A stretch of DNA of 64,000 nt from Candidatus Tritonobacter lacicola. GTDB lineage: Bacteria; Auribacterota; Tritonobacteria; Tritonobacterales; Tritonobacteraceae. The position numbers were made by a program, and so were the translations under genes. Of this stretch, positions 50,253 through 59,723 are shown in pieces. The stretch is taken from assembly GCA_030765135.1 (NCBI GenBank), contig JAVCDC010000077.1, positions 20,400 to 84,399 on the forward strand, read 5' to 3'. Position 1 is the first letter of the stretch, and every line of letters begins with the position of its first letter. The notes below the pieces were generated by a model, which worked only from the letters and a program-made list of their open reading frames with translations, was not told where the DNA came from and did no database searches.

Positions 50253-51368
50253 ATGGAAAAATTCGATGTGTTGATTATAGGCGCCGGCGTAGTGGGGCTC
50301 GCCTGCGCTAGAGAGATCTCGAATGAGGGGCTTTCCGTCGTCGTCGCCGAGAAAAACTCGTCGTTCGGAGAGGAGACATCGAGCCGCAACAGCGAGATCA
50401 TTCATGCCGGACTCTACTACAAGCCCGGCTCGTTGAAGGCTAAGCTGTGCATCGAAGGCCGCCGCCGCCTGGTAGAACTCTGCCGGGAGCACGGTATCCC
50501 GTTCAAGCTGACCGGAAAGATCATCGTGTCGATAACGGAGGCTGAAACGGGCCAGCTCGAGGCGCTTAAAAGGAACGCGGAGGAGTGCGGCGCCGACACC
50601 CTGACGATGCTCACGGGGAAAGAAGTCGCGGCGATGGAGCCCGCCGTCACGGCGTCCTCGGGCCTCCTTTCTCCAGGCACGGGCATCATCGACACTCACT
50701 CCCTCATGGCGTTTTTCCTCCGCTCGGCCGAGGAGAACGGGGCGATCGTGGTCTTCGACTCTCCCGTCGAGGAAATCACGCCGGAAGACGGGCTCTACCG
50801 TATCGCCCTCGGCGACCGAGACGCTACACGCTTCGCCTCAAGGGTCGTCGTCAACGCGGCTGGACTCAACGCCGACGGAGTGGCGGAGATGGCAGGCATT
50901 GATACCGATAAACATGGCTACAGGCTCCACCTCGCCAAGGGGGAGTACTTCCGCGTTGGAGGAAAGTCGCCCGTGAGCAGGCTGATCTACCCAGTCCCGA
51001 AGTCCGGGGGGGGGCACCTCGGCATCCACACGGTCATCGACCTCGCGGGCAGTCTGAAGCTAGGCCCGAACGAGTACTACGTCACGGAGATCGAGTACTC
51101 GGTCAACCCCGACAACCTGGCGCCGACATACGACTCGGTGCGCAAGTTCATCCCGGGGCTTGAGATAAGCGGCCTTTCGCCCGACATGTCGGGAATAAGG
51201 CCGAGGCTCTACCTGAAGGGAGAGGAAGTGCGCGACTTCGTGATCTGCGACGAGCGGGATAAAGGCCTCCCGGGCTTTATCAACCTCATAGGCATAGAAT
51301 CCCCCGGCCTCACCGCCGCGCCAGCCATCGCCCGGCATGTATCTTCACTGGTCAAGCCTTACCTATAA
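50253..51368 (+). CDS. L-2-hydroxyglutarate oxidase-like FAD-dependent oxidoreductase
   Basis: 371 aa; MEKFDVLIIGAGVVGLACAREIS, HAGLYYKPGSLKAKLCIEGRR, GHLGIHTVIDLAGSLKLGPNEYY. Confidence 0.85.
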   Translation: MEKFDVLIIGAGVVGLACAREISNEGLSVVVAEKNSSFGEETSSRNSEIIHAGLYYKPGSLKAKLCIEGRRRLVELCREHGIPFKLTGKIIVSITEAETGQLEALKRNAEECGADTLTMLTGKEVAAMEPAVTASSGLLSPGTGIIDTHSLMAFFLRSAEENGAIVVFDSPVEEITPEDGLYRIALGDRDATRFASRVVVNAAGLNADGVAEMAGIDTDKHGYRLHLAKGEYFRVGGKSPVSRLIYPVPKSGGGHLGIHTVIDLAGSLKLGPNEYYVTEIEYSVNPDNLAPTYDSVRKFIPGLEISGLSPDMSGIRPRLYLKGEEVRDFVICDERDKGLPGFINLIGIESPGLTAAPAIARHVSSLVKPYL

Positions 51369-51371
51369 AAT

Positions 51372-51402
51372 ATAAATTAGCTCGCTGCGCTCGCAAATTT
51401 AT
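51372..51402. repeat. 31-bp palindromic repeat family, reference copy
   Basis: ATAAATTAGCTCGCTGCGCTCGCAAATTTAT. Confidence 0.85.
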
Positions 51403-51426
51403 GTGGCTCCCCCGTCCCTTGCCTGA

Positions 51427-51861
51427 TTATTTAACTGCCCACTTCGCGTTGCAATAGGGGCACCAACCGCTCTTGAGCTCTCTGGATACCTGGCTGACAT
51501 TCTTGCAGTTCCAGCATTTTATTGTCTGAAAGCTCTCTGTGGAATACACAGGGACCTCTATCGGCGCCGATGACGGGGCGACCGCCTTCGATTTTTTCTT
51601 CTTCTCGGGGGCGCCAACTGTTATCTTATCTTTGAACTTGGCGAAGGTCTTATTGCCTATTCCCTTTACACGGGTAATATCATTAATGCTGCTGTAGGGC
51701 CTGCCGTCTATGATTTTCTTGGCCGTTGCCGGCCCCACGCCGGAAAGGCTCTCCAGCTCGCTCTGCGATGCCGAGTTTATATCGATGAGGCAAAGAGCAC
51801 TACCGGCAACTATAAGGACAATACCGACAATCACAATGGTGCAAATAAATCCCTTTCTCAC
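51427..51861 (-). CDS. ComEA-like helix-hairpin-helix protein with C-terminal zinc ribbon
   Basis: DINSASQSELESLSGVGPATAKKIIDGRPYSSINDITRVKGIG plus KCWNCKNV..GWCPYCNAKW. Confidence 0.8.
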   Translation of the reverse strand: MRKGFICTIVIVGIVLIVAGSALCLIDINSASQSELESLSGVGPATAKKIIDGRPYSSINDITRVKGIGNKTFAKFKDKITVGAPEKKKKSKAVAPSSAPIEVPVYSTESFQTIKCWNCKNVSQVSRELKSGWCPYCNAKWAVK

Positions 51862-51944
51862 ATTCCACCTCCCTGGTTAAACGCATTGAAAACCTCGCCG
51901 GCGCGTCCGCTTTCCCAATGCTTCTCATCTATTACCACGCCGGA

Positions 51945-52310
51945 TCAACCCTGCCCTTCCGCAATGCGGTCCCTGGCATCTTCAACGGATGCGTATATGT
52001 TGAATACAGCGAAGAGACCCGCGACGTTTATGACCCTGGCCACCAGCGTCTGCAGGTTGCACAAAGCAAGGACGCCTCCCGTGCCGCGCATCTTTTCATG
52101 AAGCGAGAGAAAAACACGGATGCCGCCGGATGATATGTATGTTACATGCTCCATGTCCACTATTAGGTCGAAATCGATGGTCTTATCCCCGGCTCTCTTC
52201 TCGATCTCGAAATCAACGCGCTCCCCGAACCTCAGGGCGATGTCCGCGTCGAACCTGCCGCCCAGCGCCAGGACCATGCAGCTTTCCTGATTCTCTATCT
52301 TAATATCCAT
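51945..52310 (-). CDS. STAS-domain anti-sigma factor antagonist
   Basis: MDIKIENQESCMVLALGGRFDADIALRFGERV...HVTYISSGGIRVFLSLHEKMR; track extension to 52364 runs into the REP-like palindrome. Confidence 0.82.
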   Translation of the reverse strand: MDIKIENQESCMVLALGGRFDADIALRFGERVDFEIEKRAGDKTIDFDLIVDMEHVTYISSGGIRVFLSLHEKMRGTGGVLALCNLQTLVARVINVAGLFAVFNIYASVEDARDRIAEGQG

Positions 52311-52338
52311 CTTTTTTTCAACCTTGCGGGGTCGACCT

Positions 52339-52428
52339 TGTGGGGTCGGGTCTTCACATTTCACATCTTCAATACGTCTTTATGATATACATAGTGACAA
52401 ATGTGAAATGTGAAGACCTGACCCCACA
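52339..52428. repeat. REP/IS200-like long inverted repeat (28-bp arms, 34-nt spacer)
   Basis: 52339-52366 TGTGGGGTCGGGTCTTCACATTTCACAT versus reverse complement of 52401-52428 TGTGGGGTCAGGTCTTCACATTTCACAT: 27/28 identity. Confidence 0.9.
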
Positions 52429-52481
52429 TGCTTCCGTTTTATGACAACCCGATATGCGGGAAATATTTTATCCCGCCACCG

Positions 52482-52511
52482 GTGACAAATCCAGCATTTT
52501 TCCTGTATAAT
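52482..52511 (+). promoter_or_regulatory. Putative promoter of the hydrogenase operon
   Basis: GTGACA (52482-52487), 18-nt spacer, consensus TATAAT (52506-52511). Confidence 0.5.
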
Positions 52512-52720
52512 ATAAGCAATGAAGAAAGTATTTATCAAGTTATGGTCAGCCGTTTGTATTTTATCCGAAACAATTTCTATCGGCAATCCCTTAATCGAAG
52601 TGGCTACTTTTCTAAACCACGAAGACCAATGTTTTTCATTATATTTGGATGGGCCGAATGATATAATATTTTGGAAGTTGGTCCAGCAATCCGCAAACAA
52701 GGCGGCCCGGGTGAATACAA

Positions 52721-53779
52721 ATGATCTATAAGGTAATCACAAAAAGCGAGTTCAAGAAATTCATCAACGGCCTTATCAAGGAAAATCAGACGTTCGGCCC
52801 CCGGCAGGTGGATGAAGACATAAACGGAAAGCCCATTTACCAGTTCAGGGAGGTCCATTCATTCGATGAGATGGACCTCGACTACACGGTAACGTATTCG
52901 TCGGTGAAAAATTTTTTCCTTCCGTTCCGGGAAATTCTTTCCCGCTACACATTTCAAGGCGATGACTGGGAGCAAAGCCTCGAGTACCGGGTTAACCCGA
53001 GGGTGATTGTCGGCCTCAGGCCCTGCGATATAAACGGCCTTGCAATACTGGACAAGATTTTTATAAAAGGAGCGTTTCCTTCCCCTTATTACCTGGCGAG
53101 AAGAAACAACACCTTCCTGATAGGCATGGACCACGAGCCCCTGGAAGACTGCTTCTGCGAATCCCTCAACCACCACGTGGTTCGCCATGGGTTCAACCTC
53201 TTCTGCTCCGACCTTGGAGACAGGTATTATCTTTCCATTGATTCCTCCAAGGCGTTCAACTTTCTCAAGAACGTCGAGACCACCGAGCCGACAAAAAAAG
53301 ACAATGAGAAATTCATCGCCAGAAAAAATTTCATAGAGAGGAGCTTCAAGACCAGGGTCGAGGTCACCGGCCTCCCCAGTTTTCTGGACATAGAATTCAA
53401 GTCCCCCATCTGGAAAAAGTGGGGAGACAAGTGCCTCAACTGCGGCACATGCGCCATGGTATGCCCCACCTGCTACTGCTATGGCATAGAGGAGAGCATC
53501 GACGTGAGCTTAAAAACCTCCCGCAAGGAGCGGTTTCAATATTCCTGCAATATCGTCGATTTCGCCGAGGTCGCCGGCGGTCATAATTTCCGCCCCTTGA
53601 GGGAGGACAGGCTGAAATACAGATTCTACCATCATTACCGGGGGTTCGCCGAGAACGCCGAGGAGCCTATATGCGTGGGCTGCAACCGGTGCGGGCGCGC
53701 CTGCCTGGCGGGAATCAATCCCAGGGACGTCATTAACGATTTGAGACTGGAGAGCAAGGATGAATTACCGGCTACTTAA
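52721..53779 (+). CDS. hydB: Hydrogenase/sulfhydrogenase beta subunit (two [4Fe-4S] ferredoxin motifs)
   Basis: 352 aa; [18 protein letters not shown] and [17 protein letters not shown]. Confidence 0.82.
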   Translation: MIYKVITKSEFKKFINGLIKENQTFGPRQVDEDINGKPIYQFREVHSFDEMDLDYTVTYSSVKNFFLPFREILSRYTFQGDDWEQSLEYRVNPRVIVGLRPCDINGLAILDKIFIKGAFPSPYYLARRNNTFLIGMDHEPLEDCFCESLNHHVVRHGFNLFCSDLGDRYYLSIDSSKAFNFLKNVETTEPTKKDNEKFIARKNFIERSFKTRVEVTGLPSFLDIEFKSPIWKKWGDKCLNCGTCAMVCPTCYCYGIEESIDVSLKTSRKERFQYSCNIVDFAEVAGGHNFRPLREDRLKYRFYHHYRGFAENAEEPICVGCNRCGRACLAGINPRDVINDLRLESKDELPAT

Positions 53780-54668
53780 GCAGGACATAAACCTCAAACC
53801 GTTCATGACGATGCCCCCGCAGTTCAATCGTAAAACAATTGTCATGAGAACGGACAAAGTCTATAAGTGCGAAATAATCAACATTGTCGAACTCACCGGG
53901 CTCGAAAAACTCTTTCACCTGAAGATACTGGACCCCGTCGAGAGAGAAATTTTCAGTTTCCGGCCCGGCCAGTTTATCATGCTTGAAGTGCCCGGCTTCG
54001 GGGAGGTCCCCATCTCCGTATCGAGCTCAAGCAACAACAGGGAATTCATCGAGCTATGCATAAGAAAGTCGGGCAGGACCACGAACATGCTCCACCGGGC
54101 AAAGAAAGGGGCGAAAGTCGGCATCAGAGGACCCTTCGGCACGTCTTTCCCGATGGAGGAGATGGCGGGCAACAACGTCCTCCTGATAGCGGGCGGCCTG
54201 GGACTTGCTCCTCTCCGTGCCCCCCTATACTGGGTCATCGAGAGGCGGGATGAATACAGGGATGTGGCCGTGCTGTACGGGACGAAGGAGCCGGAACAGA
54301 TGCTCTTCACATACCAGTACGAAGAGTGGGAAAAAGTAAACCACGTAAAGCTGCTCACCATCGTGGAAAAGGCGGACAAAGACTGGAAGGGCAGGACAGG
54401 CCTGATCACGGAGCTGTTCGAGGAGATAAACATCGATCCGGACAACACCTATGTCATCGTGTGCGGCCCCCCCGTGATGTTCAAGTTCGTCTGCAACCAC
54501 CTGGACAGCCTTGGAATCCCGATGAACCGCATGTTCGTCTCCCTGGAGAGGAGAATGCACTGCGGCATGGGCAAATGCTGCCGGTGCATGGTCGGCTCCA
54601 CGTTCACCTGCGTCGACGGCCCCGTCTTCGATTACTGGTCCGTCCTGAACCTGCAGGAAGCCATTTAG
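53760..54668 (+). CDS. hydG: Hydrogenase/sulfhydrogenase gamma subunit, FAD/NAD(P)-binding
   Basis: 302 aa; [36 protein letters not shown]-terminal [23 protein letters not shown] 2Fe-2S motif; overlaps hydB stop. Confidence 0.85.
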   Translation: MNYRLLKQDINLKPFMTMPPQFNRKTIVMRTDKVYKCEIINIVELTGLEKLFHLKILDPVEREIFSFRPGQFIMLEVPGFGEVPISVSSSSNNREFIELCIRKSGRTTNMLHRAKKGAKVGIRGPFGTSFPMEEMAGNNVLLIAGGLGLAPLRAPLYWVIERRDEYRDVAVLYGTKEPEQMLFTYQYEEWEKVNHVKLLTIVEKADKDWKGRTGLITELFEEINIDPDNTYVIVCGPPVMFKFVCNHLDSLGIPMNRMFVSLERRMHCGMGKCCRCMVGSTFTCVDGPVFDYWSVLNLQEAI

Positions 54669-54864
54669 GCTTTGTCTGAAAGGGAATGGCCATAAAAAAG
54701 CACGAAAACACGAAAAAAATATGGAAATATGAAAGTATGGAAATAACTGACTGGTGAACAATGGCTGAACTTTATTTTCATATTACCTTGTTTCCATATT
54801 TTCATATCTTTGTGCCCTGGTGTCTTAGTGGCGACAATAAATCATCATATAGCAGAGGATCATT

Positions 54865-55623
54865 GTGAAGTACCTGGGTATTGAGACTGAAAAGGTCAGG
54901 ATAGGGGTCTTTGACTTCACCGGCTGCGAGGGCTGCGAACTGCAGCTTGCCAACAAGGAGGGGACATTGGTCAGCTTCCTCGATCTCCTCGAGGTGGTCA
55001 ATTTCAGGGAGATATCATCGGAGAGAGGCGATAACTACGACGTCGCGCTGGTCGAGGGGGCGATTTCCAGGGACAATGAGATCGAAAGGCTCAAACAAAT
55101 CAGGGAGAAGGCAAAGGTCCTGGTCGCCATAGGTTCATGCGCCTGCTTCGGCGGCGTCAACTACCTTAAGAACCGTTTTTCCATGGAAAACGTGGTGAAT
55201 GAAGTATACGGGGAACACAAAGTAGAGACGCGCAGGGTTCAAAGCATAGGCGAAGTGGTAAAAGTTGACCTGGAGATTCCCGGATGCCCTGTCTCCAAAG
55301 AGGAAGTCGAAAGGATTGTCGTGGATCTCGTCACGGGAGCAGACATCAAGTTTCCAAAATACCCCGTGTGCATTGAATGCAGGCAGAAACTCAACACCTG
55401 CGTCTTCGACCTCGGGAAAATATGCCTCGGCCCGATCACCAGGGCGGGATGCGGCGCCGTCTGCCCGAGCAGCAAGGTGGGCTGCCTCGGGTGCAGGGGG
55501 CCGGCGGAGGACGCCAATTACGATTCCTTCCGGCAGATAGCATTGGACCACGGCTTCACGGCACCGCGGATCGAGGAGAAGCTGAAATTCTTCAACGCGC
55601 TGGGAGCTGCGCTGCAAAAATGA
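54865..55623 (+). CDS. hydD: NiFe hydrogenase small (delta) subunit
   Basis: 252 aa; [70 protein letters not shown]. Confidence 0.88.
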   Translation: MKYLGIETEKVRIGVFDFTGCEGCELQLANKEGTLVSFLDLLEVVNFREISSERGDNYDVALVEGAISRDNEIERLKQIREKAKVLVAIGSCACFGGVNYLKNRFSMENVVNEVYGEHKVETRRVQSIGEVVKVDLEIPGCPVSKEEVERIVVDLVTGADIKFPKYPVCIECRQKLNTCVFDLGKICLGPITRAGCGAVCPSSKVGCLGCRGPAEDANYDSFRQIALDHGFTAPRIEEKLKFFNALGAALQK

Positions 55624-55642
55624 GGTTCTCTTCTGTTTTGCA

Positions 55643-56920
55643 ATGAAAGTCGACATGAACATTAACGTGCATCACCTGACCCGCGTGGAGGGCCACGGCG
55701 ACATCCATATCAAGGTGAAGAAAGGCGAGCTGGTAGAGTCAAGATGGGCGGTCGTGGAAACCCCCCGCTTCTTCGAGGCCATGCTGCGCGGCATATCCCA
55801 TGACATGGCGCCTGTCCTGACCTCCAGGATCTGCGGCATATGCTCCATAAGCCACACGCTGACGAGCCTCAGGGCCGTTGAAAAGGCAATGCGAATAGAG
55901 GTCCCAGAAACCGCGCGGCTGCTGCGCCTCCTGGCGAAACACGGCGAAACGCTGCAGAGCCATATCCTGCATCTCCTCTTTCTCGCGGCCCCCGACTTCT
56001 TCGGCACGGGGAGCGTGATTCCGCTTATCAAATCCCGCCCCGAGGTGGTGGTACTGGCGCTAAGGCTCAAGGGGCTGGGGAACGATATCTGCGATCTGAT
56101 AGCAGGCCGCACGACTCACCCGGTAAGCCTCGTTGTCGGAGGTGTGAGCAAGGCTCCCTCAAGGGAGCAGCTCGAAACCCTGAAAGAGACCATCGGGGAG
56201 CGAATCCAGGACATACGCGCGGTGGTGGGCCTCTTCCAGACTCTCTCCATGCCCGACTTCGTCCGGGAGACCGAGTTCGTTTCACTGAAAGGCAGCAACC
56301 GATATCCATGGATAGGCGGGGAGCTCGTCTCCACGGACGGCGTGGTGAAAGCCGAGGATGATTACCTGGCAATGACGAATGAATACAAGGAGGATTTCAC
56401 CACGTCAAAATTCGCGAAGCTGAGCAGGGAGTCTTTCGCCGTGGGCGCACTGGCGCGATTCAACAACAACTACAATTTCCTGCATGAAAAAGCAAAGGAA
56501 GCGGCACGGATTTTCGGATTAACCCCCGTGAATCATAACCCGTTCATGAACAACATAGCCCAGATTGTGGAGTGTTACCATGTCATGCTGGAATCAATAG
56601 ATATAATCGACAGGGTTCTGGAAGACGGCTGTCCGGAAAGCATCTGCGCCGGTTACGAAGTTAAGGCGGGAGAAGCCATCGGAGCCGTCGAGGCGCCCCG
56701 AGGCATTCTTTACCATCACTACGACATTGATGAAAACGGTATAATAACGAAAGCCGACTGCGTTATTCCAACGACACAGAACAACGCCAATATCCACCAC
56801 GATTTGGCGGAGCTCGTGAAACAGCAGATAATGCTCGGCAAGAGCGACGAAGATGTCACCAGGCTAAGCGAGATGCTGGTGAGGGCTTACGACCCCTGCA
56901 TATCCTGCTCCGTTCACTAA
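55643..56920 (+). CDS. hydA: NiFe hydrogenase large (alpha) subunit
   Basis: 425 aa; L1 RICGICSISHT, L2 DPCISCSVH at the extreme C-terminus. Confidence 0.92.
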   Translation: MKVDMNINVHHLTRVEGHGDIHIKVKKGELVESRWAVVETPRFFEAMLRGISHDMAPVLTSRICGICSISHTLTSLRAVEKAMRIEVPETARLLRLLAKHGETLQSHILHLLFLAAPDFFGTGSVIPLIKSRPEVVVLALRLKGLGNDICDLIAGRTTHPVSLVVGGVSKAPSREQLETLKETIGERIQDIRAVVGLFQTLSMPDFVRETEFVSLKGSNRYPWIGGELVSTDGVVKAEDDYLAMTNEYKEDFTTSKFAKLSRESFAVGALARFNNNYNFLHEKAKEAARIFGLTPVNHNPFMNNIAQIVECYHVMLESIDIIDRVLEDGCPESICAGYEVKAGEAIGAVEAPRGILYHHYDIDENGIITKADCVIPTTQNNANIHHDLAELVKQQIMLGKSDEDVTRLSEMLVRAYDPCISCSVH

Positions 56921-57006
56921 AGTAAGGAATTGGAGTCAGACCTGCGCTATGGACTAAGGTAAGTATGTTTTTGTTTGCGCCGTAATAATCAACCGGAGAG
57001 AGTGCC

Positions 57007-59565
57007 ATGAAAAAAATCCAGAAATATATCGTCGTCCCCCACCTGCCGGACAAGCTCAAGCCTTTGATGGATATAGCCCACAATCTCTGGTGGTGCTGGA
57101 ACCCGGAGGCCGTAGAGCTCTTCAGGAGCCTCGATCCCGAAATTTGGGAGAATGCCTATCATAACCCCGTCAAGTTGCTGGGGATGCTCAGCAACGACGA
57201 TCTTAGCCGCCTTCTCAGGGACGAGGTATTTCTGGACAAGATGGACGGTGTAGCCGAAGATCTGAAGAGATACATGGAATACCAGACGTGGTACGAGAGG
57301 GCCCACGGCGACGAGCTCGAAAGCAGAATCGCTTACTTCTCGGCCGAGTTCGGCATACACGAGTGCCTCCCCATTTACTCAGGCGGCCTGGGCATCCTCG
57401 CGGGCGACCATTTCAAGTCCACAAGCGAGCTGGGCCTGCCCATGGTGGGGGTAGGGCTTGCCTACCGTTTCGGCTACTATCAGCAGTACCTGAACCTCGA
57501 CGGGTGGCAGCAGGAGACTTATCCGGAAAACGACTTTTACAATATGCCGATGGTTCTCGAGAAGGGCGACAACGGCAAGCCCGTTGAAGTCGATATCCCC
57601 TTTCCGGGCAGAACGGTTTACGCTTATATCTGGAGGGTCCAGGTCGGCCGGATCCCCCTCTTCCTCCTCGATACCAACCTCGAGAAGAACTCGATCGACG
57701 ACCGGAACATAACGTCGAACCTCTACGGCGGCGACAATGAAATGAGAATAAAGCAGGAGATCGTCCTCGGGATCGGCGGCATAAGGGCGCTGGAGGTCCT
57801 GGGACAGACGCCGACTGTCACGCACATGAACGAAGGCCACGCCGCCTTCCTGGCGCTCGAGAGAACGAGCAGGCTCATGAAAGAGAACAATCTCACCATC
57901 GAGGAGGCGAGGGGCCTCGTAGCCGGCACAAACGTTTTTACAACACACACGCCCGTACCAGCCGGCATAGACAGGTTCGACCCGGAGCTTGTGAAGAAGT
58001 ACCTCGGAGATTACTGCAAGACCCTCAAGATATCGATTGAAGCGCTACTGGACCTCGGGATGGAGAAATCTGACGGCGGCGGGAAGGGGTTCTCAATGGC
58101 GGTTCTGGCGTGCAGGTTCGCGTGCCACATCAACGGCGTGAGCAAGCTGCATGGCGAGGTCTCCCGCGAGATGTGGCACATACTATGGCCCGATATTCCC
58201 CTCTCGGAGGTGCCCATCGGCCATATTACGAACGGTATCCACACGCTCACCTGGCTCTCGGACGAGATGAGGCGCCTCTACAACCGCTACATGGGCACGC
58301 GGTGGGTCGAGGAGCCGGAGAACCACGCCATCTGGGGGCGGATCGACGACATCCCCGACGCCGAGATTTGGGGCAGTCACCAGAGGCTCAAGGAAAGGCT
58401 CATCGGCCATGCCAGGAAAAAACTCAAGGAACAGCTCAAGAACAGGGGTGCGCACAGCTCCCGCATCCTGGAGGCCTCGGATGCCCTCGATCCCAGCGCC
58501 CTGACCATCGGATTCGCGCGGCGATTCGCCACGTACAAGAGGTCCACGCTCCTCATGAAAGACCTGGAGAGGTTTGCCAGGATACTCAGCATCCCCGGCC
58601 AGCCGGTCCAGTTCATATTCGCCGGCAAGGCGCACCCCGCCGACACCCCCGGCAAAAAGCTCATCCAGGAGATCGTCCACCTCTCTCAGCAGGAGCCGTT
58701 TAAAAACAAGGTGGTCTTCCTGGAAAACTACGACATCAACCTGGCCAGGTACATGGTCCAGGGCGTAGACGTCTGGCTCAACACGCCGAGGCGGCCCATG
58801 GAGGCGAGCGGGACCAGCGGTATGAAAGTGGTGGCCAACGGCGGCCTCACCCTCAGCATCCTCGACGGCTGGTGGCCGGAGGGTTACGATGGCGAAAACG
58901 GATGGGCGATCGGCAGCGGGGAGGACTATGAAGACGAGGAATACCAGGACTCCGTGGAGAGCCAGGCCCTTTACGAGCTCCTCGAGAAGGAGGTCATTCC
59001 CCTCTACTACATGAGGGGAAAGGATGGAACGCCCAGGGAATGGATCGAGGTCATGAAGAACTCGATCCGCACCCTATGCCCGGTTTTCAACACCAACAGG
59101 ATGGTTGAGGACTACACTGAGAAGGAATACCTGCCGGCTATCATCCAGTGGAACTGGGTCACGGCCAACAACATGGAGGTGGCCAGGTCCCTCGCGAAAT
59201 GGAAGGTTTCGATCGCGAAGCTATGGGACGGCATATCCATCAGGGACGTAAAAATATCCAGCTTGTCCGAGCTCCTCGCGGGGGATAAACTCCCGATTGA
59301 AGTGCATGTCGACCTGGTCAAGGCAAAGCCGGATGACATCACGGTGGAGGTTTTCCACGGGAGGCTCGACCCCGCCGGCGAGATAGTCGAGGGGAAAGTA
59401 ACCACCCTGGAGCACAGCAAGGTCAATAAGTCGGGCTGCCACATCTATGCCGGCTCCATACCGTGCGTGTCCAGCGGCCAGTTCGGCTTCGCCGTCAGGG
59501 TCCTGCCCTCCAACCCCGCCCTCACCCAGCGCTTCGAGACAGGCCTGATACACTGGTGGAAGTGA
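57007..59565 (+). CDS. glgP: Alpha-glucan (glycogen) phosphorylase, GT35 with DUF3417 N-terminus
   Basis: 852 aa; MDIAHNLWWCWNPEAVELFRSLDP, YFSAEFGIHECLPIYSGGLGILAGDHFKS, MEASGTSGMKVVANGGLTLSILDGWW. Confidence 0.93.
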   Translation: MKKIQKYIVVPHLPDKLKPLMDIAHNLWWCWNPEAVELFRSLDPEIWENAYHNPVKLLGMLSNDDLSRLLRDEVFLDKMDGVAEDLKRYMEYQTWYERAHGDELESRIAYFSAEFGIHECLPIYSGGLGILAGDHFKSTSELGLPMVGVGLAYRFGYYQQYLNLDGWQQETYPENDFYNMPMVLEKGDNGKPVEVDIPFPGRTVYAYIWRVQVGRIPLFLLDTNLEKNSIDDRNITSNLYGGDNEMRIKQEIVLGIGGIRALEVLGQTPTVTHMNEGHAAFLALERTSRLMKENNLTIEEARGLVAGTNVFTTHTPVPAGIDRFDPELVKKYLGDYCKTLKISIEALLDLGMEKSDGGGKGFSMAVLACRFACHINGVSKLHGEVSREMWHILWPDIPLSEVPIGHITNGIHTLTWLSDEMRRLYNRYMGTRWVEEPENHAIWGRIDDIPDAEIWGSHQRLKERLIGHARKKLKEQLKNRGAHSSRILEASDALDPSALTIGFARRFATYKRSTLLMKDLERFARILSIPGQPVQFIFAGKAHPADTPGKKLIQEIVHLSQQEPFKNKVVFLENYDINLARYMVQGVDVWLNTPRRPMEASGTSGMKVVANGGLTLSILDGWWPEGYDGENGWAIGSGEDYEDEEYQDSVESQALYELLEKEVIPLYYMRGKDGTPREWIEVMKNSIRTLCPVFNTNRMVEDYTEKEYLPAIIQWNWVTANNMEVARSLAKWKVSIAKLWDGISIRDVKISSLSELLAGDKLPIEVHVDLVKAKPDDITVEVFHGRLDPAGEIVEGKVTTLEHSKVNKSGCHIYAGSIPCVSSGQFGFAVRVLPSNPALTQRFETGLIHWWK

Positions 59566-59664
59566 TGAAAACATAGAAATATGAAAATATGAAAATAACC
59601 CCTTGTTACGACGCTCCGTGTTGTAACAAGTACCGTGCAGTGCAAGAAATCTAGATTCAAGAGG

Positions 59665-59709
59665 TAACTTTTTATTAACTCTTATTAACCTCTGTTAACT
59701 TCTATTAAC
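59665..59709. repeat. Five direct repeats of (T/G)TAAC at exactly 10-bp spacing
   Basis: GTAAC at 59664-59668 and TTAAC at 59675, 59685, 59695 and 59705, 15 bp before ATG 59724. Confidence 0.85.
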
Positions 59710-59723
59710 CTGACCTTAATTTC

